From Breznakibacter sp047600785 (GTDB taxonomy: Bacteria; Bacteroidota; Bacteroidia; Bacteroidales; Marinilabiliaceae), in contig JASGKH010000001.1 in the NCBI GenBank assembly GCA_047600785.1, forward strand, positions 248,001 to 312,000: 64,000 nt of DNA, given 5' to 3'. The notes beneath the pieces were generated by a model. It saw only the letters and a list, made by a program, of their open reading frames with translations. It did not search any database and was not told the origin of the DNA. This document shows positions 9,793 through 19,022 of the stretch, one piece after another (the stretch's first letter is position 1; every line of letters begins with the position of its first letter). The translations under genes were made by a program, and so were the position numbers.

Positions 9793-10602
9793 TTATTGTG
9801 CTAAAACCAAGTCATAAAATTCATTGAATGCAGGAATATAAGTCTCTTCATTGTGGTAGCTTAAAAATGGTTTGCCCATTTTTTTCGCATATTCAACCAA
9901 TTCATTGTTTACCGTTGGACTTCCCTGTATCACGCCATCAGACATATTTATGGCTAGTTTCATTAAGTTTGTGTAATTACAGGGGGCAAGTACTTCGGTG
10001 TCGCTATCGGAAATGCCGTCCAGTAATAATTTCTGTCTAAAGGAACTGTCGAAAACAGTTGTAAAATCATTGTCGTATATTGAAACTACCACTTTTGATT
10101 TGGCAAAGTGGGGGTCGTCAGACATCGCTTTTTTGATATAGATGGGGGCCAATGCGGTAAACCAACCGTGACAATGCACCAAATCAGGTGCCCATCGCAG
10201 TTTTTTTGTCGTCTCCAGTACGCCGCGGGCATAAAAGATTATTCTTTCATCGTTGTCGGGGAACTCTTTTCCTTTGACATCAACCACTGTATGGCGTCGG
10301 TGAAAGTAGTCTTCGTTGTCAATGAAATAAATCTGCATCCTCGCCGACTGGATCGACGCTACTTTAATGATCAGTGGATGATCGGTTTCATCGATAATGA
10401 GATTCATTCCCGAAAGGCGTATTACCTCGTGTAACTGATTCCTTCGTTCGTTTACGCAACCGAACCGAGGCATAAAAGTGCGGATTTCTTTACCGTGTTC
10501 CTGTATTCCCTGAGGAAGGAAGCGGCCAATCTTCGACATTTCTGATTCCGGCAGGTAAGGCATAATTTCCTGCGAAATGAATAGGACTTTGGCTTTTTCC
10601 AT
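9793..10602 (-). CDS. Glycogen/starch synthase-like protein, N-terminal (GT5-type) domain only
   Basis: A 269-residue protein that begins KVLFISQEIMPYLPESEM and contains the region DLVHCHGWFTALAPIYIKK, both characteristic of the N-terminal Rossmann domain of GT5 glycogen synthases. Full GlgA proteins are near 480 residues and carry an ADP-glucose-binding C-terminal domain. Here the protein stops after the first domain with a clean TAA, and the DNA beyond codes for DUF4270, so this looks like the natural short family and not a truncation. Without the second domain, glycogen synthesis is doubtful. A good promoter lies 34 nt upstream. Confidence 0.75.
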   Translation of the reverse strand: MEKAKVLFISQEIMPYLPESEMSKIGRFLPQGIQEHGKEIRTFMPRFGCVNERRNQLHEVIRLSGMNLIIDETDHPLIIKVASIQSARMQIYFIDNEDYFHRRHTVVDVKGKEFPDNDERIIFYARGVLETTKKLRWAPDLVHCHGWFTALAPIYIKKAMSDDPHFAKSKVVVSIYDNDFTTVFDSSFRQKLLLDGISDSDTEVLAPCNYTNLMKLAINMSDGVIQGSPTVNNELVEYAKKMGKPFLSYHNEETYIPAFNEFYDLVLAQ

Positions 10603-10636
10603 TTTGGTGGTATGTCTGTTTTCGAAATAATCCCCG

Positions 10637-10668
10637 CAAAATTACTAAAATTTATGCTATCAACCAAA
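10637..10668 (-). promoter_or_regulatory. Bacteroidetes-type promoter of the GT5-like gene
   Basis: On the minus strand TTTG (10668-10665), a 20-nt spacer, then TAATTTTG (10644-10637). This is an exact fit to TTTG-N20-TAnnTTTG. It drives the GT5-like/DUF4270 unit away from panC. Confidence 0.75.
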
Positions 10669-10813
10669 GTATGGGCTTTGCGCTGTAAATCAATCCTGTT
10701 GCGTTTGATGGTTTTTCATATGGACGATTTGGTGTACAAAAATTGTTAAGTCATAACGATTGTGCTTTAAATTTTATTTCTTTGCCAAAATTTTTTCGCA
10801 TCATATTACAGAT

Positions 10814-11659
10814 ATGAGAGTCGTTGAAACAGTGATTGCGCTTCGTAACGAACTTGCCGTACAACGGCAATTGGGGCGCACGATTGGTTTTGTGCCCACT
10901 ATGGGTGCGTTGCACCAGGGGCACCTCAGTTTGGTGCATCAGGCATCGATGCAGTCCGATTTTGTGGTGGTTTCAATTTTTGTGAATCCCACGCAATTCA
11001 ACAACCAGGAGGATTTGGAACGCTATCCCCGCAATATTGGACGCGATGTGCAATTGCTTGCCGACACCCAGTGTGATTTGGTGTTTGTGCCTTCGGTAAC
11101 CGAAATGTATCCGGAACCGGACACCCGCCAATTCGATTTTGGACAAATCGATAAAGTGATGGAAGGAGAGCGCCGTCCCGGCCATTTCAACGGTGTGGGA
11201 CAAGTGGTAAGCAAGCTTTTCGAGATGGTTTCTCCAGAAAAAGCTTTTTTTGGATTGAAGGATTTCCAACAAGTGGCCGTTATAAAGCATTTGGTGAAAC
11301 AGCTTAATTTAGACGTGGAAATTGTACCATGTCCCATTGTCCGCGAGACTGATGGTTTGGCGATGAGTTCGCGAAACGCGTTACTGACGGAGGCAGAACG
11401 AAAAAATGCGTCTATAATTGCCCGTTCTTTATTTGAATCGTGTAACTTTGTTCCGTCAAAGCCAATAAGCGAAATAATTGCTTATGTGGTTGGTTGCGTG
11501 AACAAAACTCCAGGGTTTGAGGTTGAATATTTCGAAATTGTGGACGGAAACACTCTTCGGGAAATCAATGAATGGAACGACAGCGATTATGTGATCGGTT
11601 GTATTGCAGTATTTGCAGGTGAAGTGCGTTTGATCGATAATGTGATATACAAAAATTGA
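10814..11659 (+). CDS. panC: Pantoate-beta-alanine ligase (pantothenate synthetase)
   Basis: Joins pantoate and beta-alanine with ATP to give pantothenate, the precursor of coenzyme A. It has 281 residues from the ATG at 10814, the usual family length; an upstream in-frame start at 10760 would add an unrelated AT-rich segment. Motifs seen: PTMGALHQGHLSLV (HxGH nucleotide site), FVNPTQFN, EGERRPGHFNGV, FFGLKDFQQ and MSSRNALLT, the last equivalent to the KMSKS-like loop. Its stop is 4 bp from the panD start, so the two are surely cotranscribed: panD makes the beta-alanine that panC uses. Confidence 0.96.
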   Translation: MRVVETVIALRNELAVQRQLGRTIGFVPTMGALHQGHLSLVHQASMQSDFVVVSIFVNPTQFNNQEDLERYPRNIGRDVQLLADTQCDLVFVPSVTEMYPEPDTRQFDFGQIDKVMEGERRPGHFNGVGQVVSKLFEMVSPEKAFFGLKDFQQVAVIKHLVKQLNLDVEIVPCPIVRETDGLAMSSRNALLTEAERKNASIIARSLFESCNFVPSKPISEIIAYVVGCVNKTPGFEVEYFEIVDGNTLREINEWNDSDYVIGCIAVFAGEVRLIDNVIYKN

Positions 11660-11663
11660 AGGC

Positions 11664-12014
11664 ATGAACATTGAGGTTGTCAAATCAAAAATTCACAACG
11701 CGTCAGTGACAGAGGCCAACTTGAATTATGTGGGAAGCATTACCATAGATGAAGATCTGATGGATGCTGCCAACATCATAGAGAATGAGAAAGTACAGGT
11801 GGTGAACAACAATAACGGCGAAAGGCTTGAGACGTATGTCATAAAAGGTCCCAGGGGAAGTGGCGTGATCTGCTTGAACGGTGCTGCCGCACGTAAAGTG
11901 GCTGTGGGTGACGTGGTGATTATTATTTCCTATGCGTCGATGCCTGTTGAGGAGGCAAAAAGGTTTAAACCAACGTTCATCTTCCCGGATACGCAAACCA
12001 ACCGTTTGGTTTAG
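11664..12014 (+). CDS. panD: Aspartate 1-decarboxylase precursor
   Basis: Decarboxylates L-aspartate to beta-alanine using a pyruvoyl cofactor made by self-cleavage. It has 116 residues. The cleavage site is Gly24-Ser25 in NYVGSITID, with Ser25 becoming the pyruvoyl group. The NGAAAR motif (tail of the active site) and the C-terminal YASM segment are present. It lies directly after panC and before a hairpin terminator, completing a two-gene pantothenate operon. No panM/panZ-like maturation factor is nearby. Confidence 0.96.
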   Translation: MNIEVVKSKIHNASVTEANLNYVGSITIDEDLMDAANIIENEKVQVVNNNNGERLETYVIKGPRGSGVICLNGAAARKVAVGDVVIIISYASMPVEEAKRFKPTFIFPDTQTNRLV

Positions 12015-12036
12015 TTTTGGGAAAAATAATCTTGAC

Positions 12037-12070
12037 AAAGGAGACAGGCCTTGGCTTAGTCTCCTTTTTT
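12037..12070 (+). terminator. Terminator of the panC-panD operon
   Basis: Stem AAAGGAGAC / GTCTCCTTT with a 13-nt loop, followed by TTT. It lies between panD and the heptose adenylyltransferase gene. Confidence 0.75.
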
Positions 12071-12089
12071 AATACTACAATCATTGGCC

Positions 12090-12584
12090 ATGGAACATTT
12101 ATCTGTCATCAAAAACAAAATTGTATCGCGCGACAAGGCGGCCCAAATAGTGGGTCAGTGGCAAAACAACGGAGATCAGGTGGTTTTTACCAATGGATGT
12201 TTTGACTTAGTGCATCGCGGACATGTCGAATACCTATCTTTGGCTGCCGATCTGGGGCAAAAAATGATACTGGGTTTGAACACCGATGTATCGGTACAAC
12301 GGCTTAAGGGACCCAAGCGACCGTTGGTCGACGAATATTCACGGGCTATCCTTTTGGCGGCGTTTAGCTTTATCGACTTGATTGTTTATTTCGATGAGGA
12401 CACGCCTTACGAACTAATCAAAGCGCTTCAGCCCGATGTGCTGGTCAAAGGCAGCGATTATAGACCCGAGAGCATTGTCGGTTACGATATTGTGACCGGC
12501 CGGGGCGGCAAAGTTGAAACCATTGATTTTGTGGAAGGATTTTCGACCTCCAAGTTGGTCAAAAAAATCATTGACACGCATTGA
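12090..12584 (+). CDS. rfaE2: D-glycero-beta-D-manno-heptose 1-phosphate adenylyltransferase (HldE C-terminal type)
   Basis: Transfers AMP to heptose-1-phosphate, giving ADP-heptose for the LPS inner core. It has 164 residues and is a stand-alone cytidylyltransferase-like domain without the ribokinase half found in E. coli HldE. The nucleotide-binding HRGH motif is in TNGCFDLVHRGHVEYL, and GLNTDVSVQRLKGPKRP and VKGSDYRPESIVG are also typical. The ATG at 12090 is chosen over a TTG two codons upstream. The kinase half should be encoded elsewhere in the genome. The radA start follows 46 bp downstream. Confidence 0.93.
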   Translation: MEHLSVIKNKIVSRDKAAQIVGQWQNNGDQVVFTNGCFDLVHRGHVEYLSLAADLGQKMILGLNTDVSVQRLKGPKRPLVDEYSRAILLAAFSFIDLIVYFDEDTPYELIKALQPDVLVKGSDYRPESIVGYDIVTGRGGKVETIDFVEGFSTSKLVKKIIDTH

Positions 12585-12630
12585 TCATTGGAATCAAAGG
12601 CTATCTTCATGAATTGAAAAGAATTCTGCC

Positions 12631-14001
12631 ATGTCCAAACAAAAAACCATCTTCGTTTGCACTTCATGTGGAACCGAGTCGCCCAAATGGGTCGGAAAAT
12701 GTTTTTCGTGTGGGGCATGGAACAGTTTTCAGGAAGAAATTTCGGTCAAGAATGACAAGACTCCGTTACGGAGAACATTGGGAGATACATCTTCGAATCA
12801 GCGGCCAATACCCGTATCCCAAGTATCGGTGGGCGATTTGCCACGTATCGATACAGGGAATAACGAACTCAACAGAGTGTTGGGCGGAGGTTTGGTGCGT
12901 GGGTCATTGGTGCTGATCGGTGGTGAACCTGGAATCGGAAAATCAACATTGGTATTGCAAACAGCCTTGATGCTTAAGGGTATGAAAATCCTTTATGTAT
13001 CGGGAGAAGAGAGCCCTCAGCAAATCAAATTGCGCGCCGAACGCATCTTGCCCGGAGGAACCGATGATTGTTTACTGGTGAATGAAGTACAGGTGGAAAA
13101 AATCATTACGCATATTGAGAATACGGCACCAGACTTATTGATCATCGATTCGGTACAGACCATGGAGGCGGGCTATCTAGAGTCGACTCCCGGCAGCGTG
13201 TCCCAAATACGTGAAACCACCGCACTGGTGTTGAAAGTGGCAAAAGAGAGACATTTGCCAGTGTTGCTCATCGGGCATATTACCAAAGAAGGTAGTCTGG
13301 CCGGTCCCAAAGTACTTGAACACATGGTAGATGTGGTACTCCAGTTTGAAGGGGACCGGAACCACATGTACCGCATTTTGCGAAGCATTAAAAACCGCTT
13401 TGGTTCGACTGCCGAGTTGGGTATTTTTGAGATGGAAAGCGGAGGTTTGCGCGAAGTGTCGAACCCCAGCGAGTTGTTGTTGTCGCAACACGATGAAAAC
13501 CTGAGCGGTGTGGCTATTGCTTCGGCCATTGAAGGGTTACGGCCATTTTTGATAGAAGTACAAGCACTTGCAAGCACGGCTGCTTACGGTACTCCGCAGC
13601 GCTCGGCCACAGGATTCGATTTGAGGCGATTGAACATGCTGTTGGCTGTACTGGAAAAGCGTGCCGGATTCAAACTCTCGGCCAAAGACGTGTTTTTTAA
13701 TGTGGCGGGAGGTTTAAAGGTCAACGACCCTGCCATTGATCTATCGGTGGTGGCGGCAGTTCTTTCTTCAAACATCGATATGTCCATAAGATCGGGTATT
13801 TGCTTGGCGGGAGAGGTTGGTTTATCGGGAGAAATCCGTCCTGTTACCCGCATTGAACAGCGAATCGGTGAGGCAGCCAAGCTTGGTTTTACCCAGATTA
13901 TTGTTCCTTGGATGAACAAGGGCATCGATACGAAAAAGTTTTCCATTGAAGTCCGCCAGGTTGGAAAGATCGAAGAAGCTTTTCGGTTGCTTTTTTCATA
14001 A
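12631..14001 (+). CDS. radA: DNA repair protein RadA/Sms
   Basis: A branch-migrating DNA helicase of homologous recombination. It has 456 residues. Domains in order: an N-terminal zinc finger with Cys10, Cys13, Cys24 and Cys27; a RecA-like ATPase with Walker A GGEPGIGKS around residues 97-105; the RadA-specific KNRFGST motif; and a C-terminal Lon-protease-like domain (GYG-type region with FNVAGGLKV and AGEVGLSGEIRPV). All signature motifs are intact, so it should be functional. It is closely spaced after rfaE2 and may share its transcript. It ends at a shared hairpin facing the PBP gene. Confidence 0.96.
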   Translation: MSKQKTIFVCTSCGTESPKWVGKCFSCGAWNSFQEEISVKNDKTPLRRTLGDTSSNQRPIPVSQVSVGDLPRIDTGNNELNRVLGGGLVRGSLVLIGGEPGIGKSTLVLQTALMLKGMKILYVSGEESPQQIKLRAERILPGGTDDCLLVNEVQVEKIITHIENTAPDLLIIDSVQTMEAGYLESTPGSVSQIRETTALVLKVAKERHLPVLLIGHITKEGSLAGPKVLEHMVDVVLQFEGDRNHMYRILRSIKNRFGSTAELGIFEMESGGLREVSNPSELLLSQHDENLSGVAIASAIEGLRPFLIEVQALASTAAYGTPQRSATGFDLRRLNMLLAVLEKRAGFKLSAKDVFFNVAGGLKVNDPAIDLSVVAAVLSSNIDMSIRSGICLAGEVGLSGEIRPVTRIEQRIGEAAKLGFTQIIVPWMNKGIDTKKFSIEVRQVGKIEEAFRLLFS

Positions 14002-14036
14002 AAAAGGCCGTCTGATTAATCTTAAGACAGCCTTTT
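14001..14036. terminator. Probable bidirectional terminator between radA and the PBP gene
   Basis: Imperfect inverted repeat AAAGGCCGTCT / AGACAGCCTTT (one mismatch) with an 11-nt loop, flanked by an A run and by TTTT. Confidence 0.55.
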
Positions 14037-14055
14037 GTCGCATTTATGCAATATT

Positions 14056-16413
14056 TCAATAAAACGATTCCTCTTCTGTCATGGGTGTTTCGTCAATTAT
14101 CACGTCCGCGTCGTAAGTTTTGCCCTCGTTGCAATTCAAATCGACATTGAAATTGGCGGGTTGTTCAAATACATCGTTTTCGGTGATCTCCAAGTCTTTG
14201 TTGGCATACACCTTTTTCATGTACAACGCCCAGACAGGAAGCGCCATATTGGCTCCTTGGCCTAACGAAAGCTCGTCGAAATGGATATCACGGTCTTCAC
14301 CACCAACCCACACCCCGGTTACCAAATTTGGGGTTATTCCGATAAACCAGCCATCGCTATGGTTCTGTGTGGTTCCTGTTTTACCGCCGATTTGACCTCG
14401 TAATTGGTATTTCTCACCTCTCAGGCGTGCCCCCGTTCCTTGGTTTACAACTCCTTGCAGTAAGTTTATCATCAGGTAAGCAGTATTCTCACTGATGGCC
14501 TCACGTTTTTGTGGGTGAAAATCGGCAACCACATTACCGTATTTATCCACAATCCGTGTCACCACCATGGGTTCCGTGTATACCCCTTTGTCGGCAAACG
14601 TAGCATATGATGCAGTCATTTCCATCAACGACAAATCAGGTGTTCCCAAACAAAGCGCGTAGACCGGATCGATGGGACTCTTCACTCCCAGTGTGTGTAT
14701 CATGTCGGCAACCGATTGGGGATTGTATTGTTTCATTACCCATGCCGTGATATTATTGTTCGATTGAGCCAATCCCCATTTTAATGTTACCATTTCACCT
14801 TCTCTGTTTTTTGAGCTGTTTTTTGGGGTCCAGGTTTGACCGGAGGGAAGGGTAAATGTTTGGGGGATATTGGGTACCAAGTCACACGGCGTATGCCCTT
14901 CCTGCATTGCCAACGTATATACGAATGGTTTTATGGTCGATCCGACTTGTCGTTTTCCGGTGGTGACCATATCGTATTTAAAATGTTTGTAATTCACGCC
15001 TCCCACATAAGCTTTTACATGCCCCGACAATGGATCGATCGAAACAAGGCTTGACCGAAGGAAAAACTTGTAATACTTGATTGAATCGTTGGGCGACATG
15101 ATGGTGTCGATGTCTCCTTTGTATGTAAATACCCGCATCGGGACCTTCGTGTTGAAAACCAGATCAATTGAGTCGTTTGGAGTTCCTGCTTTTTTTAATG
15201 TCCTGTATCGATCGGAATTGCGGCGTGCGTGTTGCAATATTTTTTCGTATTGTTCTTGCGTTAGCCTGAATGTGTAAGGAGGTCTTCTTGCATTACGTTT
15301 ATCTTTATAAAATGCAGGTTGGAGCTCCAATCCCATATGTTCCATCATGGACTTTTCGGCAGCGGCCTGCATTCGCGAATCAATGGTTGTATAAATTTTT
15401 AGACCATCCCTGTAGATGTCGTATTTGGTACCATCGGATTTTAGGTTTTTATTAAGCCACCCGTAAAGCTTGTTGTTGGTCCATTCCAGGCTATCTTCCA
15501 AAAACTTTTGGTGCAAATAAGGTGGATAGTTCTCTCGTTTTGGCTCGTTGGCCGACATTGTTAGCCTAACATATTCCCTAAAATAGGGGGCCAATCCCTC
15601 AATATGATCCATTCTTCTAAATTGCAATCCCAAAGGAAGGGTCTTCAACGAATCAAAATCTTGTGCAGAGATATAGTTCGATTTCAACATTTGGCCCAAT
15701 ACCACGTTGCGCCTTTTGAATGTCAATTCCGGTCGGCGAAGCGGGTTGTACAACGAAGGATTCTTCAACATCCCGATCAACATTGCTGCTTGTTCTATTT
15801 TGATCGAATCAGTGGACGTATTGAAAAATGTTTTTGTGGCCGATTTAATCCCATACGCATCATAAATGAACGGTGCTTTGTTAAGGTACATGGAGAGGAT
15901 TTCCTCTTTTGTATAGCTTTTTTCGAGCTTTACGGCAATTATCCATTCTTTAAACTTTTGGCTACTCCGTTCCCACAGGTTAGATGCATAACCGTGGAAA
16001 AGTAACTTGGCCAACTGCTGGGTAATGGTGCTCCCTCCGCCGGCATCTTTATCTTGCAAAAGGATAGTCCGGAACAATACCCTGCCCAAACCACGGGCAT
16101 CTACTCCTGAATGGGAATAAAAGCGTTCGTCTTCTGTGGCGATCAATGCTTTTACGATGTATGGCGATAGTTCGTTGTATTCGGCAAAACTGCGATTTTC
16201 TTCATAAATGGTGCCAAGTACTTCCTGGTCGGCCGAAATGATTTCGGTAGCCAGATTGCTTTTGGGATTTTCCAATTCATCGAAAGAGGGCATAAAACCG
16301 AGCAAACCTGCTGATAATAGCGAAAAAAATAATATTCCCGAAAAGATGACCCCTGCAAATGTAATCCAGAACCATCTTAACCGTTTGTCATTCATGGCAT
16401 TTATCATTCCCAT
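14056..16413 (-). CDS. Class A penicillin-binding protein (PBP1A-like)
   Basis: A bifunctional peptidoglycan synthase of 785 residues. It has a short cytoplasmic tail and one membrane anchor at about residues 14-38. The GT51 glycosyltransferase domain follows, with catalytic Glu94 in ATEDERFYSHSG and the GGGSTITQQLAK motif. The transpeptidase domain has Ser492 and Lys495 in GSTIKPF, an SNN triad, and the KTG box in GGKTGTTQNHSDGWF. All catalytic residues are present, so it should both polymerise and cross-link glycan strands on the outer face of the inner membrane. It is divergent from topA and monocistronic. Confidence 0.95.
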   Translation of the reverse strand: MGMINAMNDKRLRWFWITFAGVIFSGILFFSLLSAGLLGFMPSFDELENPKSNLATEIISADQEVLGTIYEENRSFAEYNELSPYIVKALIATEDERFYSHSGVDARGLGRVLFRTILLQDKDAGGGSTITQQLAKLLFHGYASNLWERSSQKFKEWIIAVKLEKSYTKEEILSMYLNKAPFIYDAYGIKSATKTFFNTSTDSIKIEQAAMLIGMLKNPSLYNPLRRPELTFKRRNVVLGQMLKSNYISAQDFDSLKTLPLGLQFRRMDHIEGLAPYFREYVRLTMSANEPKRENYPPYLHQKFLEDSLEWTNNKLYGWLNKNLKSDGTKYDIYRDGLKIYTTIDSRMQAAAEKSMMEHMGLELQPAFYKDKRNARRPPYTFRLTQEQYEKILQHARRNSDRYRTLKKAGTPNDSIDLVFNTKVPMRVFTYKGDIDTIMSPNDSIKYYKFFLRSSLVSIDPLSGHVKAYVGGVNYKHFKYDMVTTGKRQVGSTIKPFVYTLAMQEGHTPCDLVPNIPQTFTLPSGQTWTPKNSSKNREGEMVTLKWGLAQSNNNITAWVMKQYNPQSVADMIHTLGVKSPIDPVYALCLGTPDLSLMEMTASYATFADKGVYTEPMVVTRIVDKYGNVVADFHPQKREAISENTAYLMINLLQGVVNQGTGARLRGEKYQLRGQIGGKTGTTQNHSDGWFIGITPNLVTGVWVGGEDRDIHFDELSLGQGANMALPVWALYMKKVYANKDLEITENDVFEQPANFNVDLNCNEGKTYDADVIIDETPMTEEESFY

Positions 16414-16518
16414 AATAATTGAATGGTTTGGGGGCTAAAATTACTAAAATTCGTCAATTTAGACGGGGGTATGTCTGGTGTCTGTCCACATATTTTAATA
16501 ATGTCAAATTAATTTTTT

Positions 16519-16526
16519 TATTTTTG
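16519..16526 (+). promoter_or_regulatory. Candidate -7 element upstream of topA and the T9SS run
   Basis: TATTTTTG matches TAnnTTTG, 40 nt before the topA start. No TTG at the right distance upstream was found, so the -33 part is weak or absent. If used, this could be the entry point for topA and the genes behind it. Confidence 0.45.
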
Positions 16527-16566
16527 GCCAAATTTAGAGACCCATTATTTACAGAATATAAACAAG

Positions 16567-19017
16567 ATGGCGAAGAAAAACAGTGTTGCCTACTCCAATC
16601 TGGTGATCGTCGAGTCACCGGCTAAGGCTAAAACCATCGAGAAATTTTTAGGGCCCGATTATTTGGTCAAATCAAGTTACGGACATGTTTGTGATTTGAT
16701 AAAGAACGACTTTGGAGTTGATGTCCAGCACAATTATGAACCCCAGTATGTGGTTCCGTCCGACAAAAAGGATTTGGTGAAGGAACTAAAGGATTTGGCG
16801 GCACAATCGGAAACGGTTTGGTTGGCTTCGGATGAAGATCGCGAAGGAGAAGCAATTGCATGGCATCTGTTTGAAGTGCTTGATCTGAACGAAAAGAGTA
16901 CTAAACGCATCGTGTTCCACGAAATCACCAAAGATGCGATACTGAATGCGGTCCGTAATCCTAGATTCATAAATAAGAGCTTGGTTGACGCGCAGCAGGC
17001 ACGTCGGGTCTTGGATCGTTTGGTCGGCTTTGAGCTGTCGCCGGTACTATGGCGAAAAGTAAAGCCAAGTTTGTCGGCAGGAAGAGTGCAATCCGTTGCG
17101 GTCCGTTTGTTGGTTGATCGCGAGCGGGAAATCAACAACTTCGAGGCTAAAGATTCGTATCGGGTGGTGGGCATATTCACTGCGGTTGATGTGAATGGGA
17201 AAGGACAATCGCTTAAAGCAGAATTAAACACGCGCTTCGACACACTTGAACAAACCATCCAATTTTTGGAGAAATGCAAAAATGCCGCATTCATCGTCGA
17301 TAACATAGAAAAGAAGCCTTTTGGCAAATCTCCGGCTGCACCGTTTACCACATCCACACTACAGCAAGAAGCCAGTAGGAAATTAGGTTTTTCGGTGGGA
17401 CAGACTATGTCGGTGGCCCAAAAGCTTTATGAATCGGGAAAAATTACCTACATGCGTACCGATTCGGTGAATCTGTCCGATCAGGCCATGCATGCAGCGG
17501 CAAAACAGATCACCGGACAGATGGGCGAAAAATACCTTCAGACCCGTCAGTATAAGACCAAATCGAAAGGTGCCCAAGAAGCTCACGAAGCCATCAGGCC
17601 TTCTTACATGGACCAGGATACCGTAAGCGGACCCCTTGCCGAGAAAAGACTTTACGAATTGATATGGAAGCGTACCATCGCATCGCAAATGGCCGATGCC
17701 AAACTCGAAAAAACGACAATCACAATTGGGGTAGGCCATAGCCATGAAAAATTTGTGGCAACAGGAGAAGTGATCCGGTTTGACGGATTTTTGAAAGTTT
17801 ATCTTGAATCAAACGATCTCGAAAAAGAAGGGGATGACGAACAAGAAACTCATTTGCCGGCACTCAATATAAGTCAACAGGTTCGATTGGATGAAGCGGA
17901 GGCTCGTCAACGCTGGACCCAAAAACCTGCGCGTTATACGGAAGCCAGCTTGGTGCGTAGGCTTGAAGAGCTTGGTATTGGCCGCCCATCTACTTATGCA
18001 CCGACCATTTCAACCATCCAACAGCGTGGTTATGTGGTCAGGGAGGACCGACCGGGCGTGGAACGTCGGTATAATTACTTGTTGCTAAAGAATGGGGAAA
18101 TAGGGCAGGACGTTAAAACTGAAATCACAGGTGCCGAGCGGGCTAAACTTTTTCCGACCGACATTGGTATTGTGGTAAACGATTTTCTGGTAAGATATTT
18201 CACCAATGTAGTGAGTTTTGACTTTACAGCCAACGTTGAAAAGGAATTCGATGAAATTGCCATTGGCAAGATGAATTGGGAGAAGGTTATCGACCAATTT
18301 TACAAACCGTTCCACCTCCAAGTGGCGGAAACCATTGAGAAATCAGAGAAGAATACTGGCGAGAGGCTGTTGGGGAACGATCCTGCCACTGGTAAACCAG
18401 TGATTGTGAAAATAGGGCGCTTTGGGCCGATGGTGCAAATCGGAGATTCTTCTTCAGATGAAGAGAAACCCCGTTTCGCCGGTTTGCGCTCCGGCCAGCT
18501 TCTCGAAACCATTACCCTAGAGCAGGCTCTTGATTTGTTTAAAATGCCACGCGAATTGGGAGATTTTGAAGAGAAAAAAGTTGTAGTGGGAATTGGACGT
18601 TTTGGCCCGTATGTCCGTCATGATGGGAAATTTGTGTCCTTAAAAAAGGAGGATGATCCATTCGAAATTGATTTGGCAACAGCCATCGTACGAATCCAAA
18701 ACAAACGGGAAGAAGACAATAAAAAACTGATCAAGTCGTTTGAGGAAGACAGTGAGATGTCTATTTTAAATGGACGATGGGGTGCCTATTTGGTACATAA
18801 GGGGCTAAATTACAGGTTGCCTAAAGGGATCGCTCCCGAAACATTGACGTTTGGCGATTGTATGAAGTTAGTGTCCGAGCAAGAGGGCAAGGCCACTAAA
18901 GGGAAAAAAGCTCGGGCAACACAAAAAGTACAAACCAAGGCAGCTCCCAAAAAAACCGAAACCAAAACAGCCAAAATACCATCAAAAACGGCAAAAGCAA
19001 CCAGCAAGAAGAAATAA
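16567..19017 (+). CDS. topA: DNA topoisomerase I (type IA)
   Basis: Relaxes negative supercoils through a 5'-phosphotyrosine intermediate. It has 816 residues. The N-terminal Toprim domain has Glu16 in VESPAKAKT and the DxDxE residues Asp89, Asp91 and Glu93 in SDEDREGEA. The active-site Tyr295 is in KITYMRTDS. The C-terminal half carries repeats of the GRFGPMVQ / GRFGPYVR type without zinc-binding cysteines, and the last 40 residues are a Lys/Ala/Thr-rich basic tail. This C-terminal layout agrees with other Bacteroidetes TopA proteins. The next gene starts 5 bp after its stop, so topA leads a co-directional run that ends with the T9SS genes. Confidence 0.96.
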   Translation: MAKKNSVAYSNLVIVESPAKAKTIEKFLGPDYLVKSSYGHVCDLIKNDFGVDVQHNYEPQYVVPSDKKDLVKELKDLAAQSETVWLASDEDREGEAIAWHLFEVLDLNEKSTKRIVFHEITKDAILNAVRNPRFINKSLVDAQQARRVLDRLVGFELSPVLWRKVKPSLSAGRVQSVAVRLLVDREREINNFEAKDSYRVVGIFTAVDVNGKGQSLKAELNTRFDTLEQTIQFLEKCKNAAFIVDNIEKKPFGKSPAAPFTTSTLQQEASRKLGFSVGQTMSVAQKLYESGKITYMRTDSVNLSDQAMHAAAKQITGQMGEKYLQTRQYKTKSKGAQEAHEAIRPSYMDQDTVSGPLAEKRLYELIWKRTIASQMADAKLEKTTITIGVGHSHEKFVATGEVIRFDGFLKVYLESNDLEKEGDDEQETHLPALNISQQVRLDEAEARQRWTQKPARYTEASLVRRLEELGIGRPSTYAPTISTIQQRGYVVREDRPGVERRYNYLLLKNGEIGQDVKTEITGAERAKLFPTDIGIVVNDFLVRYFTNVVSFDFTANVEKEFDEIAIGKMNWEKVIDQFYKPFHLQVAETIEKSEKNTGERLLGNDPATGKPVIVKIGRFGPMVQIGDSSSDEEKPRFAGLRSGQLLETITLEQALDLFKMPRELGDFEEKKVVVGIGRFGPYVRHDGKFVSLKKEDDPFEIDLATAIVRIQNKREEDNKKLIKSFEEDSEMSILNGRWGAYLVHKGLNYRLPKGIAPETLTFGDCMKLVSEQEGKATKGKKARATQKVQTKAAPKKTETKTAKIPSKTAKATSKKK

Positions 19018-19022
19018 TTTAG

